Positions 35,980-45,140 of a DNA stretch of 64,000 nt are shown in pieces (position 1 is the first letter of the stretch; each line of letters starts with the position of its first letter). The notes beneath the pieces were generated by a model. The model was given only the letters and a program-made list of their open reading frames with translations, was not told the origin of the DNA and did not search any database. This stretch comes from Streptomyces sp. BR123. Lineage in GTDB: Bacteria > Actinomycetota > Actinomycetes > Streptomycetales > Streptomycetaceae. The stretch lies in NCBI RefSeq assembly GCF_013401435.1, contig NZ_JACBGN010000003.1:17196-81195 (forward strand), written 5' to 3'. Both the position numbers and the translations under genes were made by a program.

Positions 35980-36827
35980 CCGTCCGCAAGAACCAGGCCG
36001 GCCTGACCGCCGAGGAGAAGCGCGCCTTCACCAACGCGGTGATCGAGCTCAAGCGCACCGGCGTCTACGACCGGTTCGTCACCACGCACAACGGCTTCAT
36101 CATGGGCGACACCGACTCCGGCGAAAGGGTCGGCCACCGCTCCCCCTCCTTCCTGCCGTGGCACCGCCGCTTCCTCATCGAGTTCGAAGGCGAGCTGCAG
36201 AAGGTGGACCCGAAGGTCGCCCTGCCCTACTGGGACTGGACCGCGGACCGCACCCCACGCGCCTCGATCTGGTCCCCCGACTTCCTGGGCGGCACGGGCC
36301 GGGCCCGTGACGGCCAGGTCATGGACGGCCCGTTCGCGTACGCGGGCGGAAAGTTCCCCGTCAACGTGCGGGTGGACGGCCGCGCGTACCTGCGGCGCTC
36401 GCTCGGATCGGGCGTGGCCGAGCTGCCGACCAAGGCCGAGGTCGACGCCGTGCTGAACATGCCGGTCTACGACACGGCCCCGTGGAACAGCTCCTCGAAC
36501 GGCTTCCGCAACCACCTGGAGGGCTGGCGCGGCGCCAACCTGCACAACCGGGTGCACGTCTGGGTCGGGGGGCAGATGGCCACCGGCGCCTCCCCCAACG
36601 ACCCGGTGTTCTGGATGCACCACGCCTACGTCGACAAGCTGTGGGCCGAGTGGCAGGCCCGCCACCCGCAGTCGCCGTACCTGCCCGCCGCCGGCACGGC
36701 GAACGTGGTGGACCTGAACGACACCATGCGGCCGTGGAACGACGTCACCCCGGCCGACATGCTGGACCACCGCAAGTTCTACACCTTCGACACCGAGCCG
36801 GCCGCGGCCGCCGCCAGCCAGCGGTAG
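35976..36827 (+). CDS. melC2: tyrosinase MelC2
   Basis: A 283-aa type-3 copper monooxygenase that oxidises tyrosine to dopaquinone for melanin. CuA ligands His38, His54 and His63 and CuB ligands His190, His194 and His216 occur at exactly the canonical Streptomyces positions (Thr-His-Asn; Gly-His-Arg-Ser; Pro-Trp-His-Arg-Arg; Leu-His-Asn-Arg-Val-His; Met-His-His-Ala). It lacks its own signal peptide and relies on MelC1. The start overlaps the melC1 stop. Its last 49 nt overlap the 3' end of the convergent response-regulator gene. Confidence 0.95.
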   Translation: MTVRKNQAGLTAEEKRAFTNAVIELKRTGVYDRFVTTHNGFIMGDTDSGERVGHRSPSFLPWHRRFLIEFEGELQKVDPKVALPYWDWTADRTPRASIWSPDFLGGTGRARDGQVMDGPFAYAGGKFPVNVRVDGRAYLRRSLGSGVAELPTKAEVDAVLNMPVYDTAPWNSSSNGFRNHLEGWRGANLHNRVHVWVGGQMATGASPNDPVFWMHHAYVDKLWAEWQARHPQSPYLPAAGTANVVDLNDTMRPWNDVTPADMLDHRKFYTFDTEPAAAAASQR

Positions 36828-37504
36828 TGCAGCTCGGGGCGGCCCACCTGGCCGTACCGGGGGGTGCGGTCCGCGCGGCCGGTGTCCACCAGGTGCTCCA
36901 GGTAGCGGCGGGCGGTGATCCGCGAGATCCCGGCCGCCCCCGCCGCCCCGGCCGCGGTCAGCCCGTCGGGCGTCGACCGCAGCAGCGCGGCGACCCGGTC
37001 CAGGGTCGGCGCGCTGAGCCCCTTCGGGAGCTCGGCGGGAAGCGGCGTGCGCAGGGCGGCCAGCGCCCGGTCCACGTCGTCCTGCCCCGCCGCCTCCCCT
37101 GCCGTGGAGCGGAACTCGGCGTAGCGCAGCAGCCGTTCGCGCAGCGTCGGGAAGGCGAAGGGCTTCAGTACGTACTGGACCACCCCGAGCGAGACGCTCT
37201 CGCGGACCACGGCCAGATCCCGTGCCGAGGTCACCACGATCACGTCGACCGGGTGCCCGGCGGCCCGCAGCCCGCGCGCGAAGCGCAGCCCGTGGCCGTC
37301 GGGCAGGCCCAGATCGAGCAGCAGCAGGTCGACCCGGGTCCGCTCCAGGACCCGGGTGGCCTCCGCCAGCGAGTGGACCACGCCGACCGCGGTGAAGCCG
37401 GGCACCCGGCCGACGTACAGCGCGTGCGCGTCGGCGGCGACGGGGTCGTCCTCGACCACCAGCACGCGCACCGCGGGCCCTGCGCCCGCACCCGTCCCGG
37501 TCAT
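36779..37504 (-). CDS. response regulator, CitB/DcuR-type
   Basis: A 241-aa transcriptional regulator. The receiver domain has Glu18-Asp-Asp, phospho-acceptor Asp64 (Leu-Leu-Leu-Asp-Leu), Thr92 and Lys114 (Leu-Lys-Pro-Phe). The C-terminal domain is a winged helix (Gly-Ile-Ser-Arg-Ile-Thr-Ala-Arg-Arg-Tyr-Leu-Glu), as in citrate/C4-dicarboxylate regulators. The ATG overlaps the sensor kinase stop (ATGA, 37501-37504). The probable target is the DctA symporter gene divergent from the kinase. The 3' end overlaps melC2 by 49 nt in the opposite strand. Confidence 0.9.
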   Translation of the reverse strand: MTGTGAGAGPAVRVLVVEDDPVAADAHALYVGRVPGFTAVGVVHSLAEATRVLERTRVDLLLLDLGLPDGHGLRFARGLRAAGHPVDVIVVTSARDLAVVRESVSLGVVQYVLKPFAFPTLRERLLRYAEFRSTAGEAAGQDDVDRALAALRTPLPAELPKGLSAPTLDRVAALLRSTPDGLTAAGAAGAAGISRITARRYLEHLVDTGRADRTPRYGQVGRPELHYRWLAAAAAGSVSKV

Positions 37505-39120
37505 GCCGGCACCCCTTTCCCGATGGGCAGTCGTACGGTGAACTCGGCTCCGCCGCCCGGTACTCCGGCGGCCTCCGCGCTGCCGCCGTGCCGCAGGGCC
37601 ACCTGCCGGACGAGCGCGAGGCCGAGCCCACGCCCCTCCCCCTTCCCCGACCAACCCCGCCGGAACACCTCGGCCGCGGCCCCCTCGGGCAGGCCGGGCC
37701 CGTTGTCGGCCACGCGGATCAGCAGGCCGTCCTCCTCGGGGCGCACCGTGACCTCGATCCGGGCCCCGGGAACACCGGTCAGGGCGTCCACGGCGTTGTC
37801 GAGGAGGTTGCCGAGCACGGTGACGAGGTCGCGGGCCGGGAGGGCCTGGACCCCGGAGGCGACGCGCCCTGATTCCACCGCGCGGTCGTCCCGGGTCACG
37901 ACCAGCTCGACCCCGCGCTCGTGTGCCTGGGCGGCCTTGCCCAGCAGCAACGCCACCAGCACCGGCTCCCCGACGGCGGTGACCACCTCGTCCGTGAGGG
38001 CCTGGGCCAGCCGGAGTTCGGCCGTGGCGAACTCCACCGCCTCGTCCGCGCGGCCGAGTTCGATGAGCGAGACCACGGTGTGCAGCCGGTTGGCGGCCTC
38101 GTGGGCCTGGGAGCGCAGCGCCTGGGTGAACCCGCGCTCGTGGTCCAGCTCCCCGGTGAGGGACTGCAGTTCGGTGTGGTCACGCAGGGTGACGACGGTG
38201 CCGCGGCGGCCGCCGCCGGCGACGGGCGCGCTGCTGAGGACGAGCACCCGCTCCGCGGTCAGGTGCACCTCGTCCACCCGGGGCCGGTCGGCGAGGAGGG
38301 CCCCCGTCAGCGGCGGGGGCAGCCCGAGGTCGGCGACCGAGCTGCCCTTCAGGTCCCCGTGCAGGCCGAGCAGTTCGCGGCCGGCGTCGTTGATGAGGGT
38401 GATCCTGCGCTGCCCGTCGAGCATCAGCAGCCCCTCGCGGACGGCGTGCAGGGCCGCCTGGTGGTAGTCGTACACGCGGCTCAGCTCGGCCGCGTTCATG
38501 CCGTGCGTGTGGCGGCGCAGCCGCGCATTGGCGACGTACGTGCCCACCGCGCCGAGGGCGAGCGCGCCCGCCGCGACCCAGACGAGGGCGGAGAGCTGCG
38601 CGGCGAGGCGGGCGCTGATCGCGCGGACCGTGATGCCGGAGCTGACCATCCCGATGACGCGGCCTTCGTCGTGGAGCGGGGTGACCACGCGGATGGACGG
38701 GCCGAGGGTGCCGGTGTAGGTCTCGCTGAAGGTCTCGCCGCGCAGGGCGGGGGCGGTGTTGCCCAGGAAGGGCTCGCCGATGCGCCGCGGGTCGGGATGG
38801 GTCCAGCGCCGCCCGTCCGGGGCCATGATCGTCACGAAGTCCACTTCCGCGTCGACGCGGACGCGCTCGGCATAGGGCTGGAGGTCGGCCGTCGGATCGG
38901 CGCCGCGCGCGGCTCCCCGTACGGCGTCGAGGACGGCGGGCGAGTCGGCGACGGCGCGGGCGACGGCACCGGCCTGGCGCCGGGCGGCGTCCTCGGCCTG
39001 GCCTCGGGCGGTGGCGTAGGCGAAGACGGCGCAGCCGGCGACGACCACGGCCACCAGCAGCACCTGGATGGCGAAGAGCTGGCCGGCGAGGCTGCGCGGC
39101 GGACGGGGGAGGCGGAGCAT
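37501..39120 (-). CDS. sensor histidine kinase, CitA/DcuS-type
   Basis: A 539-aa membrane kinase. TM1 (~13-36) and TM2 (~176-198) flank an extracytoplasmic PAS-like sensor with Asp-Phe-Val-Thr-Ile-Met, Thr-His-Pro-Asp-Pro and Ser-Ile-Arg-Val-Val-Thr-Pro-Leu, as in citrate/fumarate sensors. A cytoplasmic PAS domain (~220-310) precedes the His box Gln-Ala-His340-Glu-Ala-Ala-Asn-Arg. The ATPase has Asn-Leu-Leu-Asp-Asn-Ala, Asp-Asn-Gly-Pro-Gly and Gly-Leu-Gly-Leu-Ala-Leu. It is first in an operon with the response regulator and divergent from dctA, so it probably senses external C4-dicarboxylates or citrate. Confidence 0.92.
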   Translation of the reverse strand: MLRLPRPPRSLAGQLFAIQVLLVAVVVAGCAVFAYATARGQAEDAARRQAGAVARAVADSPAVLDAVRGAARGADPTADLQPYAERVRVDAEVDFVTIMAPDGRRWTHPDPRRIGEPFLGNTAPALRGETFSETYTGTLGPSIRVVTPLHDEGRVIGMVSSGITVRAISARLAAQLSALVWVAAGALALGAVGTYVANARLRRHTHGMNAAELSRVYDYHQAALHAVREGLLMLDGQRRITLINDAGRELLGLHGDLKGSSVADLGLPPPLTGALLADRPRVDEVHLTAERVLVLSSAPVAGGGRRGTVVTLRDHTELQSLTGELDHERGFTQALRSQAHEAANRLHTVVSLIELGRADEAVEFATAELRLAQALTDEVVTAVGEPVLVALLLGKAAQAHERGVELVVTRDDRAVESGRVASGVQALPARDLVTVLGNLLDNAVDALTGVPGARIEVTVRPEEDGLLIRVADNGPGLPEGAAAEVFRRGWSGKGEGRGLGLALVRQVALRHGGSAEAAGVPGGGAEFTVRLPIGKGVPA

Positions 39121-39225
39121 GGCGCTCAGTGTGCACGGGGTGTGAACTCAATGAACGCAACGGTGACCGGGGTCACAGTGCTGGGCGATGGTCTGGCGGG
39201 ACGATTTTCACCACCAGGAGGCGAC

Positions 39226-40581
39226 GTGGCCGCCAGACGCGACAAGACCCATTACCTGTACATCGCGGTGATCGCCGCGGTGGTGCTCGGCATCACCGTC
39301 GGTTTCGCCGCCCCCGGCGTGGCCGTGGAGCTCAAACCGCTGGGCACCGGCTTCGTCAACCTCATCAAGATGATGATCTCTCCGGTGATCTTCTGCACGA
39401 TCGTGCTGGGCATCGGGTCGGTCCGCAAGGCGGCGAAAGTGGGCGCCGTGGGCGGTCTCGCCCTCGGCTACTTCATGATCATGTCGACGGTGGCGCTGGC
39501 CATCGGCCTCGTGGTCGGGAACATGCTGGAGCCGGGCAGCGGCCTGCACCTGACCGAGGCGGCCAAGAACGCGGGCGAGGCCCAGGCCAAGGCGGGCGAG
39601 GCACAGACCACGCAGGAGTTCCTGCTCGGGATCATCCCGACGACGCTGGTGTCCGCCTTCACCGGCGGCCAGGTGCTGCAGACCCTGCTGGTGGCACTGC
39701 TGTGCGGGTTCGCGCTGCAGGCCATGGGCCGGGCGGGCGAGCCGGTGCTGCGCGGGATCGGGCACGTGCAGAAGCTGGTGTTCCGTGTGCTGGCGATGAT
39801 CATGTGGGCGGCGCCGGTGGGCGCGTTCGGCGCCATCGCGGCGGTGGTCGGGGCGACCGGGATCGACGCTCTGAAGTCGCTGGCCGTCATCATGATCGGC
39901 TTCTACGTGACCTGCCTGCTGTTCGTGTTCGTCGTGCTCGGCGCCCTGCTGCGGCTGTGCGCCGGCATCGGCATCTTCACGCTGCTGCGCTACCTGGGCC
40001 GGGAGTTCCTGCTGATCCTGTCGACCTCCTCGTCCGAATCGGCCCTTCCGCGGCTGATCGCGAAGATGGAGCACCTGGGCGTCTCCAAGCCGGTGGTCGG
40101 CATCACCGTGCCGACGGGCTACTCCTTCAACCTGGACGGGACCGCGATCTACCTGACGATGTCCTCGCTGTTCGTCGCGGAGGCCATGGGCAAGCCGCTC
40201 GCCCTGGGCGAGCAGATCTCGCTGCTGCTGTTCATGATCATTGCGTCGAAGGGTGCCGCGGGCGTGACCGGCGCGGGTCTGGCCACCCTGGCCGGCGGGC
40301 TGCAGACGCACCGGCCGGAGCTGGTCGAGGGCGTCGGGCTGATCGTGGGCATCGACCGGTTCATGAGCGAGGCCCGCGCCCTGACGAACTTCGCGGGCAA
40401 CGCGGTGGCCACCGTGCTCATCGGCACCTGGACCAAGGAGCTCGACCGCGAGCGGGCGGCCGAAGTCCTCGCGGGACGGCTGGAGTTCGACGAGTCCACG
40501 TTGGTCGACGACGGGCACGGCACGGAATCCCCCTCCGTACCCGGCCAGTCGGCCGCCGCCAGGGACGGCGTACCGGCCTGA
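39226..40581 (+). CDS. dctA: C4-dicarboxylate/cation symporter (DctA family)
   Basis: A 451-aa membrane symporter of the dicarboxylate/amino acid:cation (DAACS) family. Signature segments are Lys-Met-Met-Ile-Ser-Pro-Val-Ile-Phe, the HP1 serine run Ser-Thr-Ser-Ser-Ser-Glu-Ser-Ala-Leu-Pro, the unwound TM7 Asn-Leu-Asp-Gly-Thr-Ala, HP2 Lys-Gly-Ala-Ala-Gly-Val-Thr-Gly and Arg-Ala-Leu-Thr-Asn-Phe-Ala-Gly-Asn in TM8. GTG 39226 has a perfect AGGAGG (39216-39221). It is divergent from the CitAB-like pair, its likely regulator. Predicted substrates are succinate, fumarate and malate. A hairpin follows. Confidence 0.93.
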   Translation: MAARRDKTHYLYIAVIAAVVLGITVGFAAPGVAVELKPLGTGFVNLIKMMISPVIFCTIVLGIGSVRKAAKVGAVGGLALGYFMIMSTVALAIGLVVGNMLEPGSGLHLTEAAKNAGEAQAKAGEAQTTQEFLLGIIPTTLVSAFTGGQVLQTLLVALLCGFALQAMGRAGEPVLRGIGHVQKLVFRVLAMIMWAAPVGAFGAIAAVVGATGIDALKSLAVIMIGFYVTCLLFVFVVLGALLRLCAGIGIFTLLRYLGREFLLILSTSSSESALPRLIAKMEHLGVSKPVVGITVPTGYSFNLDGTAIYLTMSSLFVAEAMGKPLALGEQISLLLFMIIASKGAAGVTGAGLATLAGGLQTHRPELVEGVGLIVGIDRFMSEARALTNFAGNAVATVLIGTWTKELDRERAAEVLAGRLEFDESTLVDDGHGTESPSVPGQSAAARDGVPA

Positions 40582-40597
40582 CCGGTCCGCCGGCCGC

Positions 40598-40646
40598 GGG
40601 CCGGCCGGGCAGGGCTCGCCCCCACGGTGCCCAGCCCGGCCGGCCC
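40598..40646 (+). terminator. GC-rich hairpin after dctA
   Basis: A perfect 13-bp stem, GGGCCGGCCGGGC (40598-40610) with GCCCGGCCGGCCC (40634-40646), and a 23-nt loop, begins 17 nt after the dctA stop codon. Confidence 0.6.
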
Positions 40647-40801
40647 GCCGGTTCCAGCGATCGTTTTCAGCCATTCGATCTTCAGTTCGGCTGCGCCAAA
40701 AAGTACTTCCGCCGAGGGGCACGCTTCTGACATCTTGCGTCCACCACTCGTTTCGTACTGCCCGGTAACTGCCTTGCGCACACCGGTCATCGGAGGACGC
40801 A

Positions 40802-42607
40802 TTGATACCCCACATATCCGGCCGACCCCGACGTACCCTCGTTCTGGCCGCGACGCTCGGCGCGGCCCTCACCCTCGGAGCGCCCGCGGCATTCGCCGGC
40901 ACCCCCGTGGTGCCGTCCGCCCCGTCCGCCGCCGCCGAGGCTCCCGCCAAGGCCCCTGCCGCGGCGCCGGCTTCCCAGAGTGCGACCTGGGCTGCCGGCA
41001 CCCGCGCCTACCTCGTGATCACCGCCCCCGGTGACAACCCGGCCGTGCGCTCGGCCATCACCGCCAACGGCGGCACCGTCTTCTCGGCGTTCAACGCCAT
41101 CGGCGTGATCGTCGCCCACTCCTCGTCCGCCGGCTTCGCGACCGCCATGCGCGGCGTCAGCGGCGTGCAGCAGGTGGGCGCGACCCGCACCTCGGACGTT
41201 CCGGCCGACGCCTACAACCCGGCGCTGCCCGCCAACCCGGCGCAGTCGACGACCCCGGCCGGCGAACCCGTCCGCGCGGACATGAGCCAGATCAAGGCCG
41301 ACCAGGCCTGGGCCGTGACCACCGGTTCGTCCGCGGTCAAGGTCGGCATCCTCGACACCGGTGTGGACGACCAGCACCAGGACCTGGCCCCGAACTTCAA
41401 CGCCGCCGACTCGGTCTCCTGCGCCTACGGCAAGCCCGACACGCGCGCCGGCGCCTGGCGGGACGTCGGCGAGCACGGCACGCACGTCGCCGGTACGGTG
41501 GCGGCCGCCAAGAACGGCAAGGGCGTCGTCGGGGTGGCCCCGGGCGTGAAGATCTCCTCGGTCCGCATCGCCGAGCCGAACACCTCGCTCTTCTTCGCCG
41601 AGAACACCATCTGCGGCTTCGTGTGGGCCGGCGACCACGGCTTCAAGGTCACCAACAACAGCTACTACACGGACCCGTGGCAGTTCAACTGCCCGGACAA
41701 CGCCGACCAGGCCGCCATCATCGAGGGCGTCCGGCGCGCCCAGGAGTACGCCGAGGGCAAGGGCTCGCTCCAGGTCGCCGCGGCGGGCAACGAGAACTAC
41801 GACCTCGCCAACAAGACGACCGACAGCGCCAGCCCGAACGACTCGACGCCGGTCACCCGCACCATCACCAACGCCTGCATGGACATCCCGACCGAGCTGC
41901 CGGGCGTGGTGACGGTCGCCGCCAACGGCGACGGCGTCACCAAGGCCTCCTTCTCCAACTTCGGCCGCGGCATCATCGACGTCTCCGCCCCGGGCAGCAA
42001 CGTCTACTCGACGGTCCCCGGCGGCAAGTACGGTTCCATGAGCGGCACCTCGATGGCCTCCCCGCACGTGGCGGGTGTCGCCGCGCTGATCGCGAGCACC
42101 AACCCGGGCATCACCCCGGCGCAGATCCGCGAGAAGCTGGCCACCCAGGCCAACGACATCCCCTGCCCCGCGGACGGCCGGTGCACCGGCACCACCGCCA
42201 ACAACGGGTTCTTCGGCGAGGGCCAGGTCGACGCCCTGAAGGCGGTCGGCAGCACGCCGCCGCCCGGCAAGTACTTCGAGAACCTCGGTGACTTCGCCAT
42301 CGGCGACAACACCACGGTGGAGAGCCCGATCACCGTCAGCGGCGTCACCGGCAACGCGCCGGCCACCCTGAAGGTGGGCGTGAAGGTCGTGCACACCTAC
42401 ATCGGTGACCTGAAGGTCGACCTCATCGCCCCGGACGGCACCGTCTACACGCTGCACAACCGGTCCGGCGGCAGCACCGACAACATCAACCAGGTCTACA
42501 CGGTCAACGCCTCCTCCGAGGTGGCGAACGGCACGTGGAAGCTCCGGGTGAACGACAACGCGGGTGGCGACACCGGCCGCATCGACGCCTGGAACCTCAC
42601 CTTCTGA
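40802..42607 (+). CDS. secreted S8 family serine peptidase with proprotein-convertase P-domain
   Basis: A 601-aa exported subtilase. The start is a rare TTG, justified by GGAGG five nt upstream and an immediate signal peptide (Arg-rich n-region, Leu/Ala core, Ala-Phe-Ala site at ~32). An inhibitor-like propeptide (~65-130) precedes the catalytic domain: Asp185 (Ile-Leu-Asp-Thr-Gly), His225 (Glu-His-Gly-Thr-His), oxyanion Asn286 and Ser417 (Gly-Thr-Ser-Met-Ala-Ser). The C-terminal ~110 residues form a P/Homo-B beta-sandwich (His-Thr-Tyr-Ile-Gly-Asp-Leu; Gly-Thr-Trp-Lys-Leu-Arg-Val-Asn-Asp). Likely an extracellular protease of the developmental or nutrient-scavenging type. Confidence 0.93.
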   Translation: MIPHISGRPRRTLVLAATLGAALTLGAPAAFAGTPVVPSAPSAAAEAPAKAPAAAPASQSATWAAGTRAYLVITAPGDNPAVRSAITANGGTVFSAFNAIGVIVAHSSSAGFATAMRGVSGVQQVGATRTSDVPADAYNPALPANPAQSTTPAGEPVRADMSQIKADQAWAVTTGSSAVKVGILDTGVDDQHQDLAPNFNAADSVSCAYGKPDTRAGAWRDVGEHGTHVAGTVAAAKNGKGVVGVAPGVKISSVRIAEPNTSLFFAENTICGFVWAGDHGFKVTNNSYYTDPWQFNCPDNADQAAIIEGVRRAQEYAEGKGSLQVAAAGNENYDLANKTTDSASPNDSTPVTRTITNACMDIPTELPGVVTVAANGDGVTKASFSNFGRGIIDVSAPGSNVYSTVPGGKYGSMSGTSMASPHVAGVAALIASTNPGITPAQIREKLATQANDIPCPADGRCTGTTANNGFFGEGQVDALKAVGSTPPPGKYFENLGDFAIGDNTTVESPITVSGVTGNAPATLKVGVKVVHTYIGDLKVDLIAPDGTVYTLHNRSGGSTDNINQVYTVNASSEVANGTWKLRVNDNAGGDTGRIDAWNLTF

Positions 42608-42715
42608 CGCAGCACGTCACAGGCGTCACCGCACGCACATGCGCAGGCCATCGGGGAGCGGCATTCCACCCCGGTGGCCTGCGCCGTTCCCGCCCGGCCG
42701 CTGCCGGTCAGAGCA

Positions 42716-43396
42716 CTAGCGGGTCCGCAGTACGCAGTCCCCGCACAGGCCGCCGCCGGGCACCTTGTAGTACAGGCAGCAGCTGCGCCGCACGAAGGCC
42801 ACCCCGAGGCCCTCCTCGTGGAGGAAGGCGCCGGTCCCGCCGAGCGCCGCGCCGTCGGCCAGCAGACCGGCCGCCAGGGCGACCGCCGCGCCGCCCGGCA
42901 TCCGGTCGAGCAGCACCCGCAGCGCCCCCACCAGCCCGGACGCCGCATTCCCCCGCAGCACCTTCGGCGAGACCCCGTAGCGCTCCCGCAGACCCGCCTC
43001 GAGGAGTTCCAGGTTCCCGAGGACGGTCGCGCCGAGCTCCGCGGCCGGCCGTGCCCCCTCGCCGGGCGTGGGCAGCCACAGCTCCAGCGACCCCGCGGCA
43101 GGCAGCCGCCACCACACCCGGTCCGGCGCCAGGTCCGGCACCCGCCCGCCCAGCGCGGCGCAGCCGAGGCCAAGGGACCACAGCCGCGAGGCGATCCCGA
43201 ACTGCGCGGTCGACGCCGCCACCCGGCCGGGGCCGGTGCCGATCCGCCGGCCCACCTCGGCCACGTACGGGCCGAGGTGCTCCCCGTACAGCCCGGTCAG
43301 GGGCCGGAAGCCGGCCCCGGGCGGCTCCGTCCCGTGCGGCACGGCGAAGAACGGCCCGACGGCCGCCAGGCGGAGCAGTACGTCGTCCATGTCCAT
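42716..43396 (-). CDS. FhuF-like (2Fe-2S) ferric-siderophore reductase
   Basis: A 226-aa protein whose C-terminus carries the FhuF-type iron-sulfur motif Cys206-Cys207-x10-Cys218-x2-Cys221 within Arg-Ser-Cys-Cys-Leu-Tyr-Tyr-Lys. The N-terminal ~200 residues are Gly/Leu-rich with Trp-Trp-Arg-Leu-Pro as in actinobacterial FhuF homologs. Expected role: cytoplasmic reduction of ferric siderophores to release Fe2+. ATG 43396 begins 13 nt after the stop of the co-directional MFS exporter; an in-frame GTG at 43426 would overlap that gene. The pair probably forms an iron-siderophore operon. Confidence 0.85.
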   Translation of the reverse strand: MDMDDVLLRLAAVGPFFAVPHGTEPPGAGFRPLTGLYGEHLGPYVAEVGRRIGTGPGRVAASTAQFGIASRLWSLGLGCAALGGRVPDLAPDRVWWRLPAAGSLELWLPTPGEGARPAAELGATVLGNLELLEAGLRERYGVSPKVLRGNAASGLVGALRVLLDRMPGGAAVALAAGLLADGAALGGTGAFLHEEGLGVAFVRRSCCLYYKVPGGGLCGDCVLRTR

Positions 43397-43409
43397 GCCG
43401 AAGATGATC

Positions 43410-44699
43410 TCAGGCGGCGGGCGCACCGCCGTCGGGCCCCGCCCCCTGCCGCACCGGCTCCCCCGCCGGTACGCCGCCCCGGGTGGGCCCGGCGCCGCTG
43501 CGGCCGGCCTGCGCCCACCGGACCGCCGGGCCGATGGCGTACGAGGCGGCCGACAGGACCGCGCCGAGCAGCAGCCAGCCGGGGATCCCCCACAGCAGGA
43601 GCAGGGAGGTCAGCACGGTGGGGCCCAGGGTGCGGGCGATCGGCACGCCGGTCCCGAAGAACCCCTGGTACTGGCCGATCCGCTCGGCCGGGGCCAGCGA
43701 GAAGCCGATCTGCCAGGCCCCGGCGGACTGCCTCATCTCCCCGTCGGCCTGGAGCGCCGCGCCCGCGACGAGCAGCGCCGCGGCCGCCCAGCCGGCCCCG
43801 GGCAGCGCCGAGAGGGCGAACACCGTGCAGGAGGCGGCCATGACCAGCCCGGACACCCGCACCGACCGGCAGGCGGCGTCCAGGTCGCTCACCGGCCGCG
43901 CGATGCGCACCTGGAACAGCATCACGGCCACCGTGTTGAGCACGAACAGCGCCGAGACGAGCCAGCCGGGGGCGGTGGTGCGCTCCACGATCCACAGCGG
44001 TACCGCGAGGCTGAGCAGCGGCATCCGCAGCAGCAGGACCGCGTTGAGCAGGGTCACCAGGGCGTAGGGCCGGTCCCGGAGCACCTCCAGCCGCGGCTCC
44101 CCCGCCGCCGGCCCCGGCGCGGGGACCACCCGGGGCAACCGGAGCAGGGCGCCGGCGCAGACGAGGAAGGCGACCGCGTCGAGGGCGAGCACCGCCAGGT
44201 AGGCCCGCTCGGTACCGATGCCGAGGGCGAGGCCGCCCAGCGCCGCGCCGAGCGCCAGACCGGCGTTGAGCACGGCCTGCAGGTGGGCCAGCACGCCCGT
44301 GCGCTCCCGGACGGGCACGAGGCCGGCGAGCAGGGCCTGGCGGGCCGCGGCGAGCCCGCACTGGGCAGTGGCGTAGGCGGTGACGGCGACGAGGAAGGCC
44401 CCGTACGACCGGATCAGCAGGAACGAGGCGACGCAGGCGGCAGTGGCCAGCGCCAGCAGCACCGAGGTCCCGCGGGGGCCGCGCCGGTCGGCGAGCGCCC
44501 CCAGCGGGACCCCGGCGACGGAGCCGACGGCCCAGGCGAGGGTGAGGCCGAGGCCGATCTGCGCGGGTGAGAGGCCCACCACACGGGTGAAGAAGAGGGC
44601 CGAACAGACGTAGTAGGCGCCGTCACCGACCGAGTTGGCCAGCTGGGCGGCGGCGAGCCGGCGGGGGGCTCCGGGCGCGGGGAGTATCCGTGTCGTCAC
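43410..44699 (-). CDS. MFS transporter
   Basis: A 429-aa membrane transporter with about 12 hydrophobic helices. TM1 follows Leu-Ala-Asn-Ser-Val-Gly-Asp-Gly; motif A is Gly-Ala-Leu-Ala-Asp-Arg-Arg-Gly. The C-terminal tail is Pro/Gly-rich and cytoplasmic. GTG 44699 is the only reasonable start; the AAGG upstream lies unusually close. It is the first gene of an operon with an FhuF-like reductase, so siderophore export or uptake is a plausible role, but general efflux is possible. Confidence 0.82.
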   Translation of the reverse strand: MTTRILPAPGAPRRLAAAQLANSVGDGAYYVCSALFFTRVVGLSPAQIGLGLTLAWAVGSVAGVPLGALADRRGPRGTSVLLALATAACVASFLLIRSYGAFLVAVTAYATAQCGLAAARQALLAGLVPVRERTGVLAHLQAVLNAGLALGAALGGLALGIGTERAYLAVLALDAVAFLVCAGALLRLPRVVPAPGPAAGEPRLEVLRDRPYALVTLLNAVLLLRMPLLSLAVPLWIVERTTAPGWLVSALFVLNTVAVMLFQVRIARPVSDLDAACRSVRVSGLVMAASCTVFALSALPGAGWAAAALLVAGAALQADGEMRQSAGAWQIGFSLAPAERIGQYQGFFGTGVPIARTLGPTVLTSLLLLWGIPGWLLLGAVLSAASYAIGPAVRWAQAGRSGAGPTRGGVPAGEPVRQGAGPDGGAPAA

Positions 44700-45140
44700 C
44701 CCTTCATTCCACCGGCGCAGTGGCCCATGGTCATGGTCCAATCAGCCCCCTGTCCGCCGGGCCATTTCACGCGCGTCGCGGCCCCCTCGGCACCCTGTCG
44801 GCACCCCCGGCGGGATGTCCGGCAACGTCCGGTTGACGGCCGGCGGCCGGGCCGCGTCGGGCGGGTGTCCGGAGCCACCTCGACCCGCACGCATCGTCGC
44901 AGGTCAGAGGTGATGGAAGCGGTTGTCGGAGATCTCCGGGGCGGCCGTCCGGGGGGCCGTCGGAAAACATGGCCGTGCCGTTGCCATTTTGGGGGTTCAT
45001 GCGAGCCCGTAATCGGGCTACATTGAGCCACTCGCGTTCACCTGACATCGCGTTGCCTTTCACCCACGTTTTGCGTGGGGGGTGACGTCAGAAGCGCAGA
45101 CTGTACAACCACCCCACCGCCCAGAAGGACCGAAGGCTCC
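44700..45140. other. intergenic/leader region with two short hairpins
   Basis: A 441-nt gap between divergent MFS and GNAT genes. No ORF is supportable. Two hairpins lie toward the GNAT side: AGCCCG-TAAT-CGGGCT (45004-45019), followed by TACATT, a possible -10 box; and CACCCACG...CGTGGG with a T-rich loop (45061-45079), inside the probable GNAT leader. These may be regulatory or an attenuator-like structure. Confidence 0.5.
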
